The position numbers and the translations under genes are program-made. This document shows, piece by piece, positions 30,472 through 43,043 of a stretch of DNA of 64,000 nucleotides; within the stretch, counting starts at the first letter, position 1; every line of letters starts with the position of its first letter. Below the pieces are notes generated by a model, which saw only the letters and a program-made list of their open reading frames with translations, did not search any database and had not been told where the DNA came from. This DNA is from an uncultured Blastocatellia bacterium (lineage in GTDB: Bacteria > Acidobacteriota > Blastocatellia > Chloracidobacteriales > Chloracidobacteriaceae), in NCBI GenBank assembly GCA_937934745.1, contig CALGZC010000005.1:1-64000 (forward strand). The letters are read 5' to 3'.

Positions 30472-31449
30472 ATGACTATGCCGAGTCAATCTTTGTCTTC
30501 CGCCGCCGATGACCGCTTGCGCCGTTTCGCATGGGGCGTCGTCGGCTGGAACGTCCTGGTCATTGTTTGGGGGGCATACGTGCGGGCTTCCAAGTCTGGC
30601 GATGGCTGCGGCAGTCACTGGCCGCTGTGCAATGGCGAGGTCGTGCCGCCGGCCGGACAGTTCGCCACCTTTGTCGAGTTTATGCACCGGGCGACAAGCG
30701 GCATCGCGCTTTTGGGCGTTATTGGGCTGGCGGTCTGGTCGTTTCGCCGGTTCGCGCGCGGGCACATCGCGCGCCAGGCGGCGGTCTGGTCGCTGATTTT
30801 CATCCTCATCGAGGCGCTCATCGGCGCGCTGCTCGTCAAGTTGGAGCTGGTCGCCGAAAACCGCTCGGTCGCGCGGGCCGTTTACATGTCGGTGCATCTG
30901 GTCAATACGTTCTTGCTCCTCGGCGCACTGACGTTGACCGCCTACTGGATCGGCGGCTTTCGTCCGCCGCGCCTGGTCGGACAGGGCGCCAAGCTAGGCT
31001 TGTTGGCGGCGGCGCTCATTTCGGCGCTGGTCGTCGGCGTGACCGGGGCAATTGCCGCCCTGGGCGATACGCTCTTTCCGGCAAGCTCGCTGGCTGAGGG
31101 CTTCCGCGAAGAGTTTTCAATGCTGTCGCACTTTACCGTGCGGTTGCGGTGGCTGCATCCGGTAGCAGCGGTGGCTTCGAGCGCCATCATCGTGGCCGTT
31201 GCGGCTAAACTGCAAACTTCACCGGCGACGGCACGTACTGCCCAGATCGTCATGGTCATTGTTGGGGTGCAGTTTGTTCTGGGCATCGTGAACGTTTGGC
31301 TGTTGGCGCCGATCTGGATGCAACTCGTCCACTTGTTTTTTGCCGACGCGTTGTGGGTAGCGCTCGTGTTGCTGGCCGCGACGGCGCTGGCCGACCCAGC
31401 ACCCGAGCCAGCATCACTTCCGACCAAACCGACCTATGTAACCGTATGA
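30472..31449 (+). CDS. ctaA: Heme A synthase (COX15/CtaA family)
   Basis: Converts heme O to heme A for aa3-type terminal oxidases. It has 325 residues and about eight membrane helices. Typical segments are VWGAYVRASKSGDGCGSHWP followed by LCNGEVVPP, the haem-ligand-containing EFMHRATSGIALLGV, a His in MSVHLVNTFLLLGAL, and second-half repeats with His in LSHFTVRLRWLHPVAA and LVHLFFADALW. The Cys pair (GDGCGSHWPLC) is present as in the type with paired extracellular Cys. It overlaps the VOC gene by 4 bases. No ctaB or oxidase gene is in the window. Confidence 0.92.
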   Translation: MTMPSQSLSSAADDRLRRFAWGVVGWNVLVIVWGAYVRASKSGDGCGSHWPLCNGEVVPPAGQFATFVEFMHRATSGIALLGVIGLAVWSFRRFARGHIARQAAVWSLIFILIEALIGALLVKLELVAENRSVARAVYMSVHLVNTFLLLGALTLTAYWIGGFRPPRLVGQGAKLGLLAAALISALVVGVTGAIAALGDTLFPASSLAEGFREEFSMLSHFTVRLRWLHPVAAVASSAIIVAVAAKLQTSPATARTAQIVMVIVGVQFVLGIVNVWLLAPIWMQLVHLFFADALWVALVLLAATALADPAPEPASLPTKPTYVTV

Positions 31450-31859
31450 ATCCTTTTCACCTTGCTTTCCCGGTTGTAGATTTGGCCGCGACGCGACGGT
31501 TTTATGTGGATGTACTCGGCTGCCGCGTCGGGCGCGAGAGTGATGACTGGATTGATTTTGACTTCTGGGGCCACCAGATCACGGCGCACCGCGTCGCCGG
31601 CCCCATCGCTGTCGCCGGGCGCAACTCGGTGGATGGCAAGTCTATCTCTGTGCCGCACTTTGGCGTCGTGCTGACGTGGGAGGACTTCCAGGCGCTGGCC
31701 GAACGCCTGACCCAGGCGCACATCACCTTTGTTGTGCCGCCCTACATCCGCTTCGCCGGACAGACCGGCGAGCAGGCGACCATGTTTTTCCAAGACCCGG
31801 CAGGTAACCATCTGGAGTTCAAAGCCTTCCGTCATTCGTCCGAGTTGTTTGCACGCTAG
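31446..31859 (+). CDS. VOC/glyoxalase-like protein
   Basis: A 137-residue single-domain protein of the vicinal-oxygen-chelate fold. It starts MNPFHLAFPVVDLAATRRFY with a metal-ligand-type His, and has VLGCRVGRESDDWIDFDFWG and a second half with VPHFGVVLTWEDFQALAERL and FFQDPAGNHLEFKAF, whose Glu would complete the metal site. The pattern matches dioxygenase/glyoxalase-like proteins of unassigned substrate. The ATG overlaps the ctaA stop (ATGA), so translation is coupled. Confidence 0.85.
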   Translation: MNPFHLAFPVVDLAATRRFYVDVLGCRVGRESDDWIDFDFWGHQITAHRVAGPIAVAGRNSVDGKSISVPHFGVVLTWEDFQALAERLTQAHITFVVPPYIRFAGQTGEQATMFFQDPAGNHLEFKAFRHSSELFAR

Positions 31860-31974
31860 CCGGTGGCCTTGGCCGTCATTCCGTGAGGAAACTTTTGCCG
31901 CGTTTTGCGCGTACTGCGCTGAAACCGCTTGTGCTTGACTCGACTTCACTCCCTTGCAAAGGAGCTTTTTGCGC

Positions 31975-32742
31975 ATGCTGTCCCGTTTGTTCCGACCGGC
32001 CCTTGCGCCGGTGGCACTCGTTGTTCTGTTGTCATTTGTCGGTCTCCGGGTGGCCGGCAAGCCGATTTCTGAAGACAAGCCTACGCTTGAAGCGGTCGTC
32101 GCCCAGATTGTCAAGGCCCAGGGCGGCGACAAGCTCAAGAGCATCCAATCCATCAAGTCTACCGGAAAGCTTATCGTCGGCGGTGGGCAGGCGGAAGGCA
32201 CGCTGATCAGCGTGCTGGCGCGCCCGAACAAGGTGCGGCAGCAGATTGATTTTGGCGGCGCCATGCTTGTGCAGGCGTATGACGGCGTGACGGCTTGGCA
32301 AATTAACCCGTTTACCGGGTCAAATGCGCCCGAAAAAATAACCGGCGAAGAGGCCGACAGCCTCATTGATTCGGCAGACCTGGACGGGCCTTTCATTGAT
32401 TCAGAGGAAAAAGGCTACAAGCTGGCGCTGACCGAAGATGAAGAGCTGGACGGGACGCCCGTTCATGTCGTCAAGGTGACGAATAAGCGCGGCAAAGTTG
32501 AAACCTACTATGTGGATGCTACGACCGGCCTCATCCTCAAAGTGCGAGGCAAGGAAAGGATTGGGGGCAATGAAGTCGAGGTCGAAACGCTGCTTTCTAA
32601 CTACAAGGATGTCAACGGGATCATGACGGCTCATGGCGTTGACCGCATAATCGGCGGGCAGCCGTTTATTCAGGTCATTTTGGACCGCGTCGAACACAAT
32701 GCAGCGGTGGAAGACGCGCTGTTTGCGATGCCGGAAAAATAG
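31975..32742 (+). CDS. LolA-like periplasmic protein
   Basis: A 255-residue exported protein. The signal sequence is LSRLFRPALAPVALVVLLSF. The mature part (LEAVVAQIVKAQGGDKLKSI, KSTGKLIVGG, then a series of beta strands and YYVDATTGLILKVRGKERIG) resembles the LolA/LolB outer-membrane lipoprotein-sorting fold used by several DUF families. It is not a clear LolA orthologue. The ATG at 31975 has AAGGAG about 10 bases upstream. A hairpin without a U-tract follows in the gap before the next gene (stem ACGCGGG at 32762-32768 with CCCGCGT at 32792-32798). Confidence 0.65.
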   Translation: MLSRLFRPALAPVALVVLLSFVGLRVAGKPISEDKPTLEAVVAQIVKAQGGDKLKSIQSIKSTGKLIVGGGQAEGTLISVLARPNKVRQQIDFGGAMLVQAYDGVTAWQINPFTGSNAPEKITGEEADSLIDSADLDGPFIDSEEKGYKLALTEDEELDGTPVHVVKVTNKRGKVETYYVDATTGLILKVRGKERIGGNEVEVETLLSNYKDVNGIMTAHGVDRIIGGQPFIQVILDRVEHNAAVEDALFAMPEK

Positions 32743-32839
32743 CCCAAATCGCCCAGAGAAAACGCGGGTCAATCGGGATAACCTGACTCGGCCCGCGTCG
32801 CCGGTCGGCTGCGCCTGCCCGGCTTGCCTTTCCTGAGTC

Positions 32840-35982
<3,143 letters not shown>

Positions 35983-35986
<4 letters not shown>

Positions 35987-36507
35987 GCCAGGAATAACAG
36001 CTCAGCCTTCCACTTGTCCTGTGCCTTCAGAATCAACTCAACGACCTCTCGGACGGCACCGCGTCCACCGGTGCGGGTTGTTACGTAGTGGGCAACCTGC
36101 TTGACCTCTGGGACGGCATTAGCCACGGCTATTGCCAACCCGACCTGAGTCATAACCGGAACGTCCGGCAGGTCATCGCCGATGAAAGCGACGGCTTCGG
36201 GAGAAAAACCCTGGATTGCCATCAGCTCGGCGAGATGGCGCGCTTTGTCTCCGGCACCCTGACACAGAAACTCGATGCCAGTTTCACGGGCGCGCTGCTC
36301 CAGCGCCGTCGAATACCGTCCTGTGATGACGCCTGTGCGGAGGCCGGCCCGTCTGGCCAGCTTGAGACCGTGACCGTCCTGTGCGTGGAAGGCCTTCAGC
36401 TCCGTCCCGTCCGGCAACAAGTAGATCTGCCCTTCAGTCAGTACACCGTCGCAGTCCATCAGGAGAACTTCGATGCGGCATGCACGGTCAGGGACGGTAT
36501 CGGCCAT
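35983..36507 (-). CDS. kdsC: KdsC-like HAD phosphatase
   Basis: A 174-residue HAD-superfamily enzyme of the KDO-8-phosphate phosphatase type, which makes KDO for lipopolysaccharide. The motifs are LLMDCDGVLTEGQIYLLPDG (motif I, Asp nucleophile), GLRTGVITGRYSTALEQRA (motif II), a Lys in GAGDKARHLAEL and VAFIGDDLPDVPVM (motif III/IV), and the family-typical AVREVVELIL near the C-terminus. A related substrate is possible because close homologues exist. The ATG at 36507 has AAGGAA about 8 bases upstream. It overlaps the end of the SET-domain gene by 20 bases. Confidence 0.85.
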
Positions 36508-37030
36508 GAAAACGTTCCTTCGGAGGCGTAAAAACCGGTGGAGGTGGTGCTGTAGCCGCACTGGGACGCAGGCCACCAACCAGCGTCCCACGGCAGCTGG
36601 CGGCTCCGCAGTAACAGGGGTAGTCGCGGCGCCAGATTTCCGGGTCTCCTGCAGCCACCTGGAGATGGTAATCCATGGTCAACTCGGTGCCCGGCTCAAT
36701 ATCGGTCAGCGCCTCAATGAAGATGCGCCCGGCGGCATCCTGAACGCTTTCGCAGTTTGGTTCGCAGCCATGGTTGATATAGCGCGCCAGGTTGCCAAAG
36801 CGCCCGCCGTCCAGCACGGTATGCTCGTCGATGATGAAAAGAAACGTGTGGGTCGTCCGCTCCAGCTTGCGTGCGTAGCGTCGGTCGGCTTCGGCGCGGC
36901 TGATACGCTCACCCTTGTATTCAAGGATGCGTGTCCCTGCTTTGATCAGTGTTGTTGCAAACACGCCCCACCCGTGAATGGGTGAACGCCGTACTTCACA
37001 CAAGGGATGCCGCTGCATAAGGGGCTGCAT
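36488..37030 (-). CDS. SET-domain protein (lysine methyltransferase-like)
   Basis: A 180-residue protein with a complete, compact SET domain. The start GWGVFATTLIKAGTRILEYK provides SAM-binding residues, NLARYINHGCEPNCES is the pseudo-knot NHxCxPN signature, and DIEPGTELTMDYHLQ holds the catalytic Tyr region. A post-SET Cys set (YPCYCGAASCRGTL) can bind zinc. SET domains are mainly eukaryotic lysine methyltransferases, with scattered bacterial members; chlamydial NUE methylates histone-like proteins. A substrate in this organism could be the tailed HU protein, but no data here show it. In-frame starts at 37018 and 37030 are both possible. It is flanked by V4R-like and kdsC genes on the same strand. 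Confidence 0.85.
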   Translation of the reverse strand: MQPLMQRHPLCEVRRSPIHGWGVFATTLIKAGTRILEYKGERISRAEADRRYARKLERTTHTFLFIIDEHTVLDGGRFGNLARYINHGCEPNCESVQDAAGRIFIEALTDIEPGTELTMDYHLQVAAGDPEIWRRDYPCYCGAASCRGTLVGGLRPSAATAPPPPVFTPPKERFHGRYRP

Positions 37031-37083
37031 ACGAGACGCTCAACGGGGCAAAGGGCCCTGCCGCGCGAGCAAACGGGTCCTTG

Positions 37084-37758
37084 TCAAGCCATGGGGATGG
37101 TCGAGCCACCGCTTGACTGCCAACAAATTCGAAACCGACACTCGGCGCTGCCTTCGCGTCGGCAACTCGTCACGGTCACGTCAGGGTTGACACCGCCACA
37201 TAGTTCAACGGCGCGCTGAAAATATCCAATACCGGACTGACAATACTGTGACGGCGGCGGTAGGTCGTAGGCCAAACAAACCGTGCCGGCACGTGTCGGC
37301 CCTGTCGTCTGTTCGGGTTCATAGCGAGCACTGCCGAACGTCTGGAAGGTTGGGGAGACCACAGCCGAAAGCCGCAAGAACCCGTCCACATCCCGTTGAA
37401 CAAGGCTTTCATACGTCCCACCGATGTTGAGTTCCGCCGAGAACGCCCCCAGTGCTTCCAGGATGTTAGGGGTGGTTGCGCCCAACGCCGCAACAATCGC
37501 TGCATCGAGTCGGATGAGAAGACCAAGCTCGTACCACTCACCGACGAAGACCGTTTTGGTCAGTGTAGCGCGGTCAGCCTCATCGAGGTCCTGTAAAATG
37601 CGCTTCAACGTTGCAATCCCGTGTTTCATTTGCAGATACAGCAGGCGTGACTTGATCAGGCTGCCCTGTACCTTCCAGTGGCGGACGGTCGCCAACTGTA
37701 CAGCGCGTTCTTCAGGCGTGATAGGGTGGAAGCAAATGGGGCGTGAGTGGCGATCCAT
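37084..37758 (-). CDS. V4R/DUF2378-like ligand-binding-fold protein
   Basis: A 224-residue soluble protein. The C-terminal part (GIGYFQRAVELCGGVNPDVT, then SCRREGSAECRFRICW) has the shape of the V4R and haem-NO-binding-associated fold, in which a final Cys-rich strand with GxxxCxF closes a small-molecule pocket. The N-terminal helices (LATVRHWKVQGSLIKSRLLY) fit that fold too. Similar proteins are abundant in Myxococcales (DUF2378 group) with unknown role. The ligand is unknown. It sits between dnaB and the SET-domain gene on the same strand. Confidence 0.55.
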   Translation of the reverse strand: MDRHSRPICFHPITPEERAVQLATVRHWKVQGSLIKSRLLYLQMKHGIATLKRILQDLDEADRATLTKTVFVGEWYELGLLIRLDAAIVAALGATTPNILEALGAFSAELNIGGTYESLVQRDVDGFLRLSAVVSPTFQTFGSARYEPEQTTGPTRAGTVCLAYDLPPPSQYCQSGIGYFQRAVELCGGVNPDVTVTSCRREGSAECRFRICWQSSGGSTIPMA

Positions 37759-37845
37759 AGAGTGTCCTTTCCGAACCCGGCTTTTGAGAACACCACCAAA
37801 CCGGTCGGCAGCCTGATCGGCCGTCAGTCCGGCAGCAAGCGGTTT

Positions 37846-39207
37846 TCATAGAGCTTCTTCCCACAGGTTGTCAAAGCGCGTGCAGGACTTAATAAAGGTC
37901 AGATACACCGTACCGGTCGGGCCATTCCGTTGTTTGGCAACGATCAGCTCTGCCCGCCCGGCGTTGTCTTCGGTTGGATTGTACATCTCTTCCCGGAAGA
38001 TGAAGGCAACCACATCGGCATCCTGTTCAATACTGCCGCTTTCGCGCAGGTCGGACAGCAGTGGACGGTGGTCGGCGCGGGTTTCCGAAGCGCGGCTAAG
38101 CTGTGAGAGCGCAATAAGCGGGACGTGTAGCTCCTTGGCAAGGCCCTTCAGGTCGCGTGAGATCTGCGAAACTTCCGTTTGCCGGTTTTCGGCGCGCCCG
38201 CGCCCGCGAACGAGTTGCAAGTAGTCCACAATCAGTAGGTCAAGCCCGTGCTGGGACTTGAGACGGCGGGCCTTGGCGCGCATTTCGGCGACGGAAATCC
38301 CGGGCGTGTCGTCAATGAAAATCCGCGCCGGTGTCAGGACTGCCAGCGCGTCGGCCAACCGTTTCCACTCCTCGCGGCTCAAATAGCCGCTGCGCATCCG
38401 CTGCGAGTCCACACGAGCTTCTGCGCACAGCAAGCGCATCACGAGGGACTCTTTCGACATTTCCAGTGAAAAAATCCCGACGCATTTACCTTCCGCCACG
38501 GCCGCATGTTGGGCAATGTTGAGACAAAACGCCGTTTTACCGGCCGAGGGCCGTGCGGCGACAATGATCAGGTCGGAAGCCTGTAATCCGTTGGTCAGCC
38601 GGTCGAAATCTGTAAAACCCGTGGCCAGCCCGATCAGGCGGTGACTGCTCTCGTACGCGGCTTCTACCTGATGGAGTTGGCTACGGGCGACCTCGGCCAC
38701 AGGGACAAAACCGCCCCGAATTCTTGCCTCGCCGACTTCAAAAATATCCCGTTCTAAGTCGTCCAGGATGGCAGAAGCCGCTTTGTCTCCACGCCGACAG
38801 GCTTCAATGCCTTCCTGACAAACTTCAAGTGCGCGCCGCAGTAAGGCTTTGTCTTTGACCGTTTGCGCGTAGGCTTCGAGGTTGGACGGCAGGGCATAAG
38901 CGTCAAGCAGCGCCGAAATGCCGGGAATTCCACCGACGCTGTCGAGCTGGTTGCGTTGGCGGAGGACCGTTGCCAGCGTCGTCGGATCGATTGGGCGCCC
39001 CTGTTCCGATAGCTCGCGCATGACGTCAAAGATCTGCCTGTGGCTCGGCCGAAAAAAGTCCTCCGGCTTGAGCAACTCCAGGGCCGTGGGGCATACGTCG
39101 TTGTCGAGCAAAATCGAGGCCAGAACACTGCGCTCGGCGTCCAGATCGTGCGGCAGCGGATAGTCCGACGGAGATGAACGCTCACTCTTGCTTGTGCGTA
39201 CGGACAT
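37846..39207 (-). CDS. dnaB: Replicative DNA helicase
   Basis: The hexameric helicase that unwinds DNA at the replication fork. It has 453 residues, normal length. The N-terminal domain (PHDLDAERSVLASILLDNDV) precedes the RecA-like motor: Walker A in IIVAARPSAGKTAFCLNIAQ, Walker B in HGLDLLIVDYLQLVRG, and sensor and Arg-finger regions in LSQLSRASETR, SDLRESGSIEQDADVVAFIF and AELIVAKQRNGPTGTVYLTF. No intein interrupts it. The start at 39207 (MSVRTSK) is preferred over a GTG at 39237, though neither has a strong ribosome site. Confidence 0.97.
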   Translation of the reverse strand: MSVRTSKSERSSPSDYPLPHDLDAERSVLASILLDNDVCPTALELLKPEDFFRPSHRQIFDVMRELSEQGRPIDPTTLATVLRQRNQLDSVGGIPGISALLDAYALPSNLEAYAQTVKDKALLRRALEVCQEGIEACRRGDKAASAILDDLERDIFEVGEARIRGGFVPVAEVARSQLHQVEAAYESSHRLIGLATGFTDFDRLTNGLQASDLIIVAARPSAGKTAFCLNIAQHAAVAEGKCVGIFSLEMSKESLVMRLLCAEARVDSQRMRSGYLSREEWKRLADALAVLTPARIFIDDTPGISVAEMRAKARRLKSQHGLDLLIVDYLQLVRGRGRAENRQTEVSQISRDLKGLAKELHVPLIALSQLSRASETRADHRPLLSDLRESGSIEQDADVVAFIFREEMYNPTEDNAGRAELIVAKQRNGPTGTVYLTFIKSCTRFDNLWEEAL

Positions 39208-39386
39208 GTGGTGAAAGAGGGCGGCCGCCAGATGCACCGCCGAACGGCATTGCTAAGCAGAACTGCGCGACGCAGAATTTCACCCTGGCTGAATAAGATA
39301 CAACTGAAACCCGGCAAATGTGCCTGCCGCAGAACGGGCAACCTTGTTCGTTGGGCGCTGAAACGCGAATGGAGCGGTGAGACCCC

Positions 39387-39722
39387 TCACTGCGGGTAGG
39401 CTGGCGGATGAAACTCCTCTGGAAACAGCGGCGTGACGTTCACGCTCCAGTAGGTATCGGAGCGATCGAGACTTCCGACCGCCACAATGACCAGATGGTT
39501 CATGCCGACCACCAGCGTTCCAACCGAACCGATGATCAAAAAACCCTGCTGCTCGAGAGCTTCACGCGCCGCGAGAGTTTTCTTGTCGAGGAAGGGCAGG
39601 GCGAACCCATCCTGAACAGCCTGCTTCCAGCGCGAGAGTAGGGCGAAAGCATAGGGTTCAAGCCCGGCTACGGCAAGGGCTTCGGCCTTGGGGAAGGTCT
39701 CCCCCCAGTATTGCATGTTCAT
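39387..39722 (-). CDS. Hypothetical protein, 111 residues
   Basis: A small protein with an N-terminal helical part (MNMQYWGETFPKAEALAVAG, then PYAFALLSRWKQAVQDGF) and a beta-rich C-terminal half (FLIIGSVGTLVVGMNHLVIV). I do not recognise a family. GAGG precedes the ATG at 39722 by about 10 bases. A GC-rich hairpin (CGCCGCC TAC GGCGGCG, 39741-39757) sits just upstream and may separate it from the amidohydrolase gene or influence its translation. Confidence 0.55.
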   Translation of the reverse strand: MNMQYWGETFPKAEALAVAGLEPYAFALLSRWKQAVQDGFALPFLDKKTLAAREALEQQGFLIIGSVGTLVVGMNHLVIVAVGSLDRSDTYWSVNVTPLFPEEFHPPAYPQ

Positions 39723-39827
39723 GGCCGTTTACCTCACAGCCGCCGCCTACGGCGGCGCATCAATGGGCTTACGTTCGGAGGGTGAGCCGGTTTGGCTCCA
39801 AACCCAACGTGCCATGGCTGAACGCAG

Positions 39828-41081
39828 CTAGGTCTCTAAAAAGTCGAATACCAACGCCGTCATAGCCCGCACGCCAACGCCAATGCATGTCTCGTCCACG
39901 ACAAACTGGGGTGTATGAATGTCGCCGTCAAGGCCGGCGGCGCGATTGGAGACGCCAAGTGAGTAGAACATCGCCGGTATCTCACGCGCAAAGTAGGCAA
40001 AGTCTTCTGCCCCCATTCGTGGCGCATGCTCTACAACTTGCTTGCGCCCGACCACCCGCCGAAGGGTTGGCAGCATCCGCTCGACGAGTGCGCTGTCATT
40101 GACCAGTGGTGGAACGAGGCGTTCGTACCGGATGTCACAGGTGGCGCCACTGCCTGCGACGGCATTTGAAACGAGCCGGTGAATGAGGGCTTCGGTCTCC
40201 GACCGCACCTTTTCATCAAAGGCGCGCACCGTGCCCTGTAGAACGACTTCATCGGCGACGATATTGTACCGGCGTCCGCCCTGCACGGTTCCCACCGTTA
40301 ACACCATCGGCTGTTGGGCATCTATCATGCGACTGCGGATGGTCTGAAGTAGCATGACCACGGTCGAGGCCACCACAATCGCGTCTACGCCCCGGTGCGG
40401 GTAAGCCCCATGGGCCATCTTACCCTGGATCGTAATCGTAAAGCGGTCACAGCTTGACATCATGACGCCCGGATTGTAGCCGAGTTGCCCGGCCTCAAGC
40501 GGTGGATAGCAATGTAGCGCAAAGATGGCTTCCGGGCGCGGCGCGTCCAGCGCCCCTTCGGCAATCATTTGTTTCGCGCCCCCTTCTTCGCCCGGTGGAG
40601 GGCCTTCTTCGGCCGGTTGGAACAACAATTTGACCGTGCCGGCAAGGTGTTGGCGCAGGCGGTATAACACTTCCGCCGTACCGAGCGCGACCGTCATGTG
40701 AACGTCGTGTCCGCACGCATGCATCACGCCCGGTGTTGTGGAGGCAAAGGGGAGGCCCGGTGGTTCGTCAATCGGCAGTGCATCCATGTCGGCTCGAATA
40801 CCGACGACCCGGCCGGGACGTGCGCCGTGGATCGTGGCCACAATGCCGTGGTGCGCGACGTTGGTGCGGATGTCTGGGATGCCGAGTTCCTGTAAGCGGT
40901 AGAGAATGCAGCGTGCCGTCCGAACCTCACGGTTTGACAACTCCGGGTGTTGATGCAGCTCGCGGCGGATGGCAAGCAGACGCGGCTCAATCTGGGTGAC
41001 CAGTGCATCTATGAACCGGTCGCGCGCCCAGGATGAGTCAAAACGGCGCTGTGCTGATGTACGAGTTTCTGCATCTGGCAT
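39828..41081 (-). CDS. M20-family amidohydrolase/carboxypeptidase
   Basis: A 417-residue metallo-amidohydrolase of the N-acyl-amino-acid/hippurate/IAA-amino-acid hydrolase group. The metal-binding motifs are in order: VVGIRADMDALPIDE, HACGHDVHMTVALGTAEVL, LLFQPAEEGPPPGEEGG, and the late His in IHTPQFVVDE. The dimerisation/lid domain lies in the middle (FTITIQGKMAHGAYPHRGVD). The natural substrate is not readable from sequence. There is no signal peptide, so it is cytoplasmic. Confidence 0.92.
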   Translation of the reverse strand: MPDAETRTSAQRRFDSSWARDRFIDALVTQIEPRLLAIRRELHQHPELSNREVRTARCILYRLQELGIPDIRTNVAHHGIVATIHGARPGRVVGIRADMDALPIDEPPGLPFASTTPGVMHACGHDVHMTVALGTAEVLYRLRQHLAGTVKLLFQPAEEGPPPGEEGGAKQMIAEGALDAPRPEAIFALHCYPPLEAGQLGYNPGVMMSSCDRFTITIQGKMAHGAYPHRGVDAIVVASTVVMLLQTIRSRMIDAQQPMVLTVGTVQGGRRYNIVADEVVLQGTVRAFDEKVRSETEALIHRLVSNAVAGSGATCDIRYERLVPPLVNDSALVERMLPTLRRVVGRKQVVEHAPRMGAEDFAYFAREIPAMFYSLGVSNRAAGLDGDIHTPQFVVDETCIGVGVRAMTALVFDFLET

Positions 41082-41797
41082 GGGGCTTCAATCAAGGTTC
41101 CTCAACGAGATGCGCCGCCGGCAACCTGGCCGTCAGCAATTCTAGAATGGTAATCTTGCCGCTGGCGATTGCAAATTAGGCTTTGCCGACGCAACGTGCC
41201 TAACAGACCGGCTTCGCTCGGAAGCTACGCTGCAGCCGGGAATCGGTATTCAAAACTACTTGTGTTCAAAACTACTTACCACAGAACAAGTGACAAACGC
41301 CCCGGTCGTCTGTGGTTTGGCCTACGACAAACGCAACGGCTGCGAGCTGACAAGGATGTTGCTGCAACCCAGGCGTTTTGGACGCTCGGCGCCATAGCCA
41401 GAGTTTGGTATTGCTCAACACGGCGCAGTGGGCATCGGTCCGACGCTCCTGGCGACATTCCGGCCGAGTAAACCGGCAGAGGGGATTCTTCTGCACAATG
41501 GGCCTGCCGAGGAAGGCCGTGTCGGTGCGCCGGAACGCTTTGCCAAAGCAGGACGCCGAGCGAATTGCCGGGCAACTCCGGGCGCGTTATGGGTCGGCTT
41601 TGGCGATGATGGGCGGAAGACGAAGCGGCGCCGGGGCTGCCAACCGACCGAGTCCAGCAACCAACTTCTCGAAGACATCATCAGCTAGAGGAGACTGTGG
41701 CCCACGGTAACTTGCCGGTAGGATTGGCTCGCTGGGGAACGCCAATAACCGGGAAGTAATTCTGTGCCGGAAGTCGGTGAGGATGGTAGGAAACGTT
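41082..41797. other. Intergenic region with a short tandem repeat
   Basis: About 715 bases between divergent genes without a recognisable product. It carries two copies of a 13-bp repeat (TTCAAAACTACTT at 41249-41261 and 41265-41277, period 16). Open frames in this region have no convincing ribosome site or family resemblance. I saw no tRNA or terminator. Confidence 0.4.
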
Positions 41798-42736
41798 ATG
41801 CTGCGTTGGTGCGTTGTCATTCTGTCAGCTCTGCCTGTATGTCTTCAGCCGCTCTGCAGTGGGCAACCGGCGCGGGCACAAAAAGCCGCCCTGCCGGCGG
41901 CGAGTGCAAGCGTTGATGTCGCAGCCCTGCGCCGCGAGCTGCTTGTGCTGATCAATGAACAACGGGCGCGCGTCGGTGCCCCGCCGGTTGCCCTGGATGA
42001 CCTTGCCAACCGGGTTGCCGAGGCGCATGCGCTCGATATGGCACAGTACAACTACATCAGCCACTGGAACCGCGACGGCTGGCCGCCATACCTGCGGTAC
42101 GGGCAGCGTGGGGGCACAGACTATGTTGCTGAAAACGTTTCCATGCTATCGGGGCTGTCCCCACGCGCAACCTTTGCTGAAGTCAAGGCGGCGGCGCTGC
42201 GCCTACATCAGATGATGCATGATGAGACACCGCCGAATGACGGCCACCGGCGGACAATCCTCAACCCGGAGCATACGCATGTCGGCTTGGGCGTGGCCGT
42301 CGTCGGCAGGGAGTTCCGCATGGCGCAGGAATTTCTGAGCCGCTACGTGCACTTTGACCCGCTCCCGACGAAGGCGCGCCCGACGGAGCGGCTGACCGTC
42401 GCCGGACAGCTCCTCAACCCGGATGAGGTCAGCTTTTATGGCGCGTCGGTTTACCACGAGCCGCTGCCACAGTCCATGACGCTGGACCAGCTTCGCCAGC
42501 CGCGCGCCTACGCCCTGCCTGAAAAGTCGCGTCTGCTCAAGCCCCGGCTCGCGGATGGCTCGCAATACCTGGATGGCACTGCCGGCGAAATCGAAGTCGG
42601 CGACCGCGGCCGCTTCAAGTTCGAGCTGACTTTTCCAAAGCACGCGCCGGGCGTTTACACGACCGTGATCTTCGTCCGGCGCGGGACGGCGGGCAATCCC
42701 TTCCCAGGCGCCGGTTTCTCTGTGTGGGTTGAATAG
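41798..42736 (+). CDS. Secreted CAP-domain (SCP/PR-1-like) protein
   Basis: A 312-residue exported protein with signal peptide MLRWCVVILSALPVCLQPLC. The CAP domain spans roughly residues 45-190, with LLVLINEQRARVGAPPVALD, AEAHALDMAQYNYISHWNRD, DYVAENVSML, and the second His/Glu group in HQMMHDETPPNDGHRRTIL followed by HTHVGLGVAV. The C-terminal 120 residues form a beta-rich domain without a name. CAP proteins bind lipids or peptides or act as proteases in some cases; the role here is unknown. The ATG at 41798 has AGGAAA about 7 bases upstream; a GTG at 41777 is in frame. Confidence 0.85.
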   Translation: MLRWCVVILSALPVCLQPLCSGQPARAQKAALPAASASVDVAALRRELLVLINEQRARVGAPPVALDDLANRVAEAHALDMAQYNYISHWNRDGWPPYLRYGQRGGTDYVAENVSMLSGLSPRATFAEVKAAALRLHQMMHDETPPNDGHRRTILNPEHTHVGLGVAVVGREFRMAQEFLSRYVHFDPLPTKARPTERLTVAGQLLNPDEVSFYGASVYHEPLPQSMTLDQLRQPRAYALPEKSRLLKPRLADGSQYLDGTAGEIEVGDRGRFKFELTFPKHAPGVYTTVIFVRRGTAGNPFPGAGFSVWVE

Positions 42737-42767
42737 ACGGCGAGCGTGCGGTCGGAGCGCAAAAAAC

Positions 42768-42796
42768 AAGTTTTCGGATGTCATCCCTGAAAACTT
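42768..42796 (+). terminator. Hairpin after the CAP-domain gene
   Basis: AAGTTTTC (42768-42775) pairs with GAAAACTT (42789-42796). Inside it, GGAT pairs with ATCC around GTC, with a 2-base bulge. It lies about 30 bases after the stop and is AT-rich against the local GC background. The flanking A-run and T-rich arm suit a terminator. Confidence 0.5.
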
Positions 42797-43043
42797 TACA
42801 TGCTCGTTTACGGGCGCAGCCCGCGCCCCGTCGTCTGGTGGCGCGCCCCGTCCGCCGGTGACGGTGCGCGCTGCTTTCCGCTTACTCGTTTATTCCCAAG
42901 GTTTTTACAACGCTTTTCGTCGTGCGCCCGGCCCGAAAGCCGTCCCTGACGGCCATGACGTTCTGTCCTTAGAGATATATGGCACGAGAGTTGCGTCTAT
43001 GTGGACGCACAAAAGCCGGCAACCTAAATCAAAAACAAGCCGA

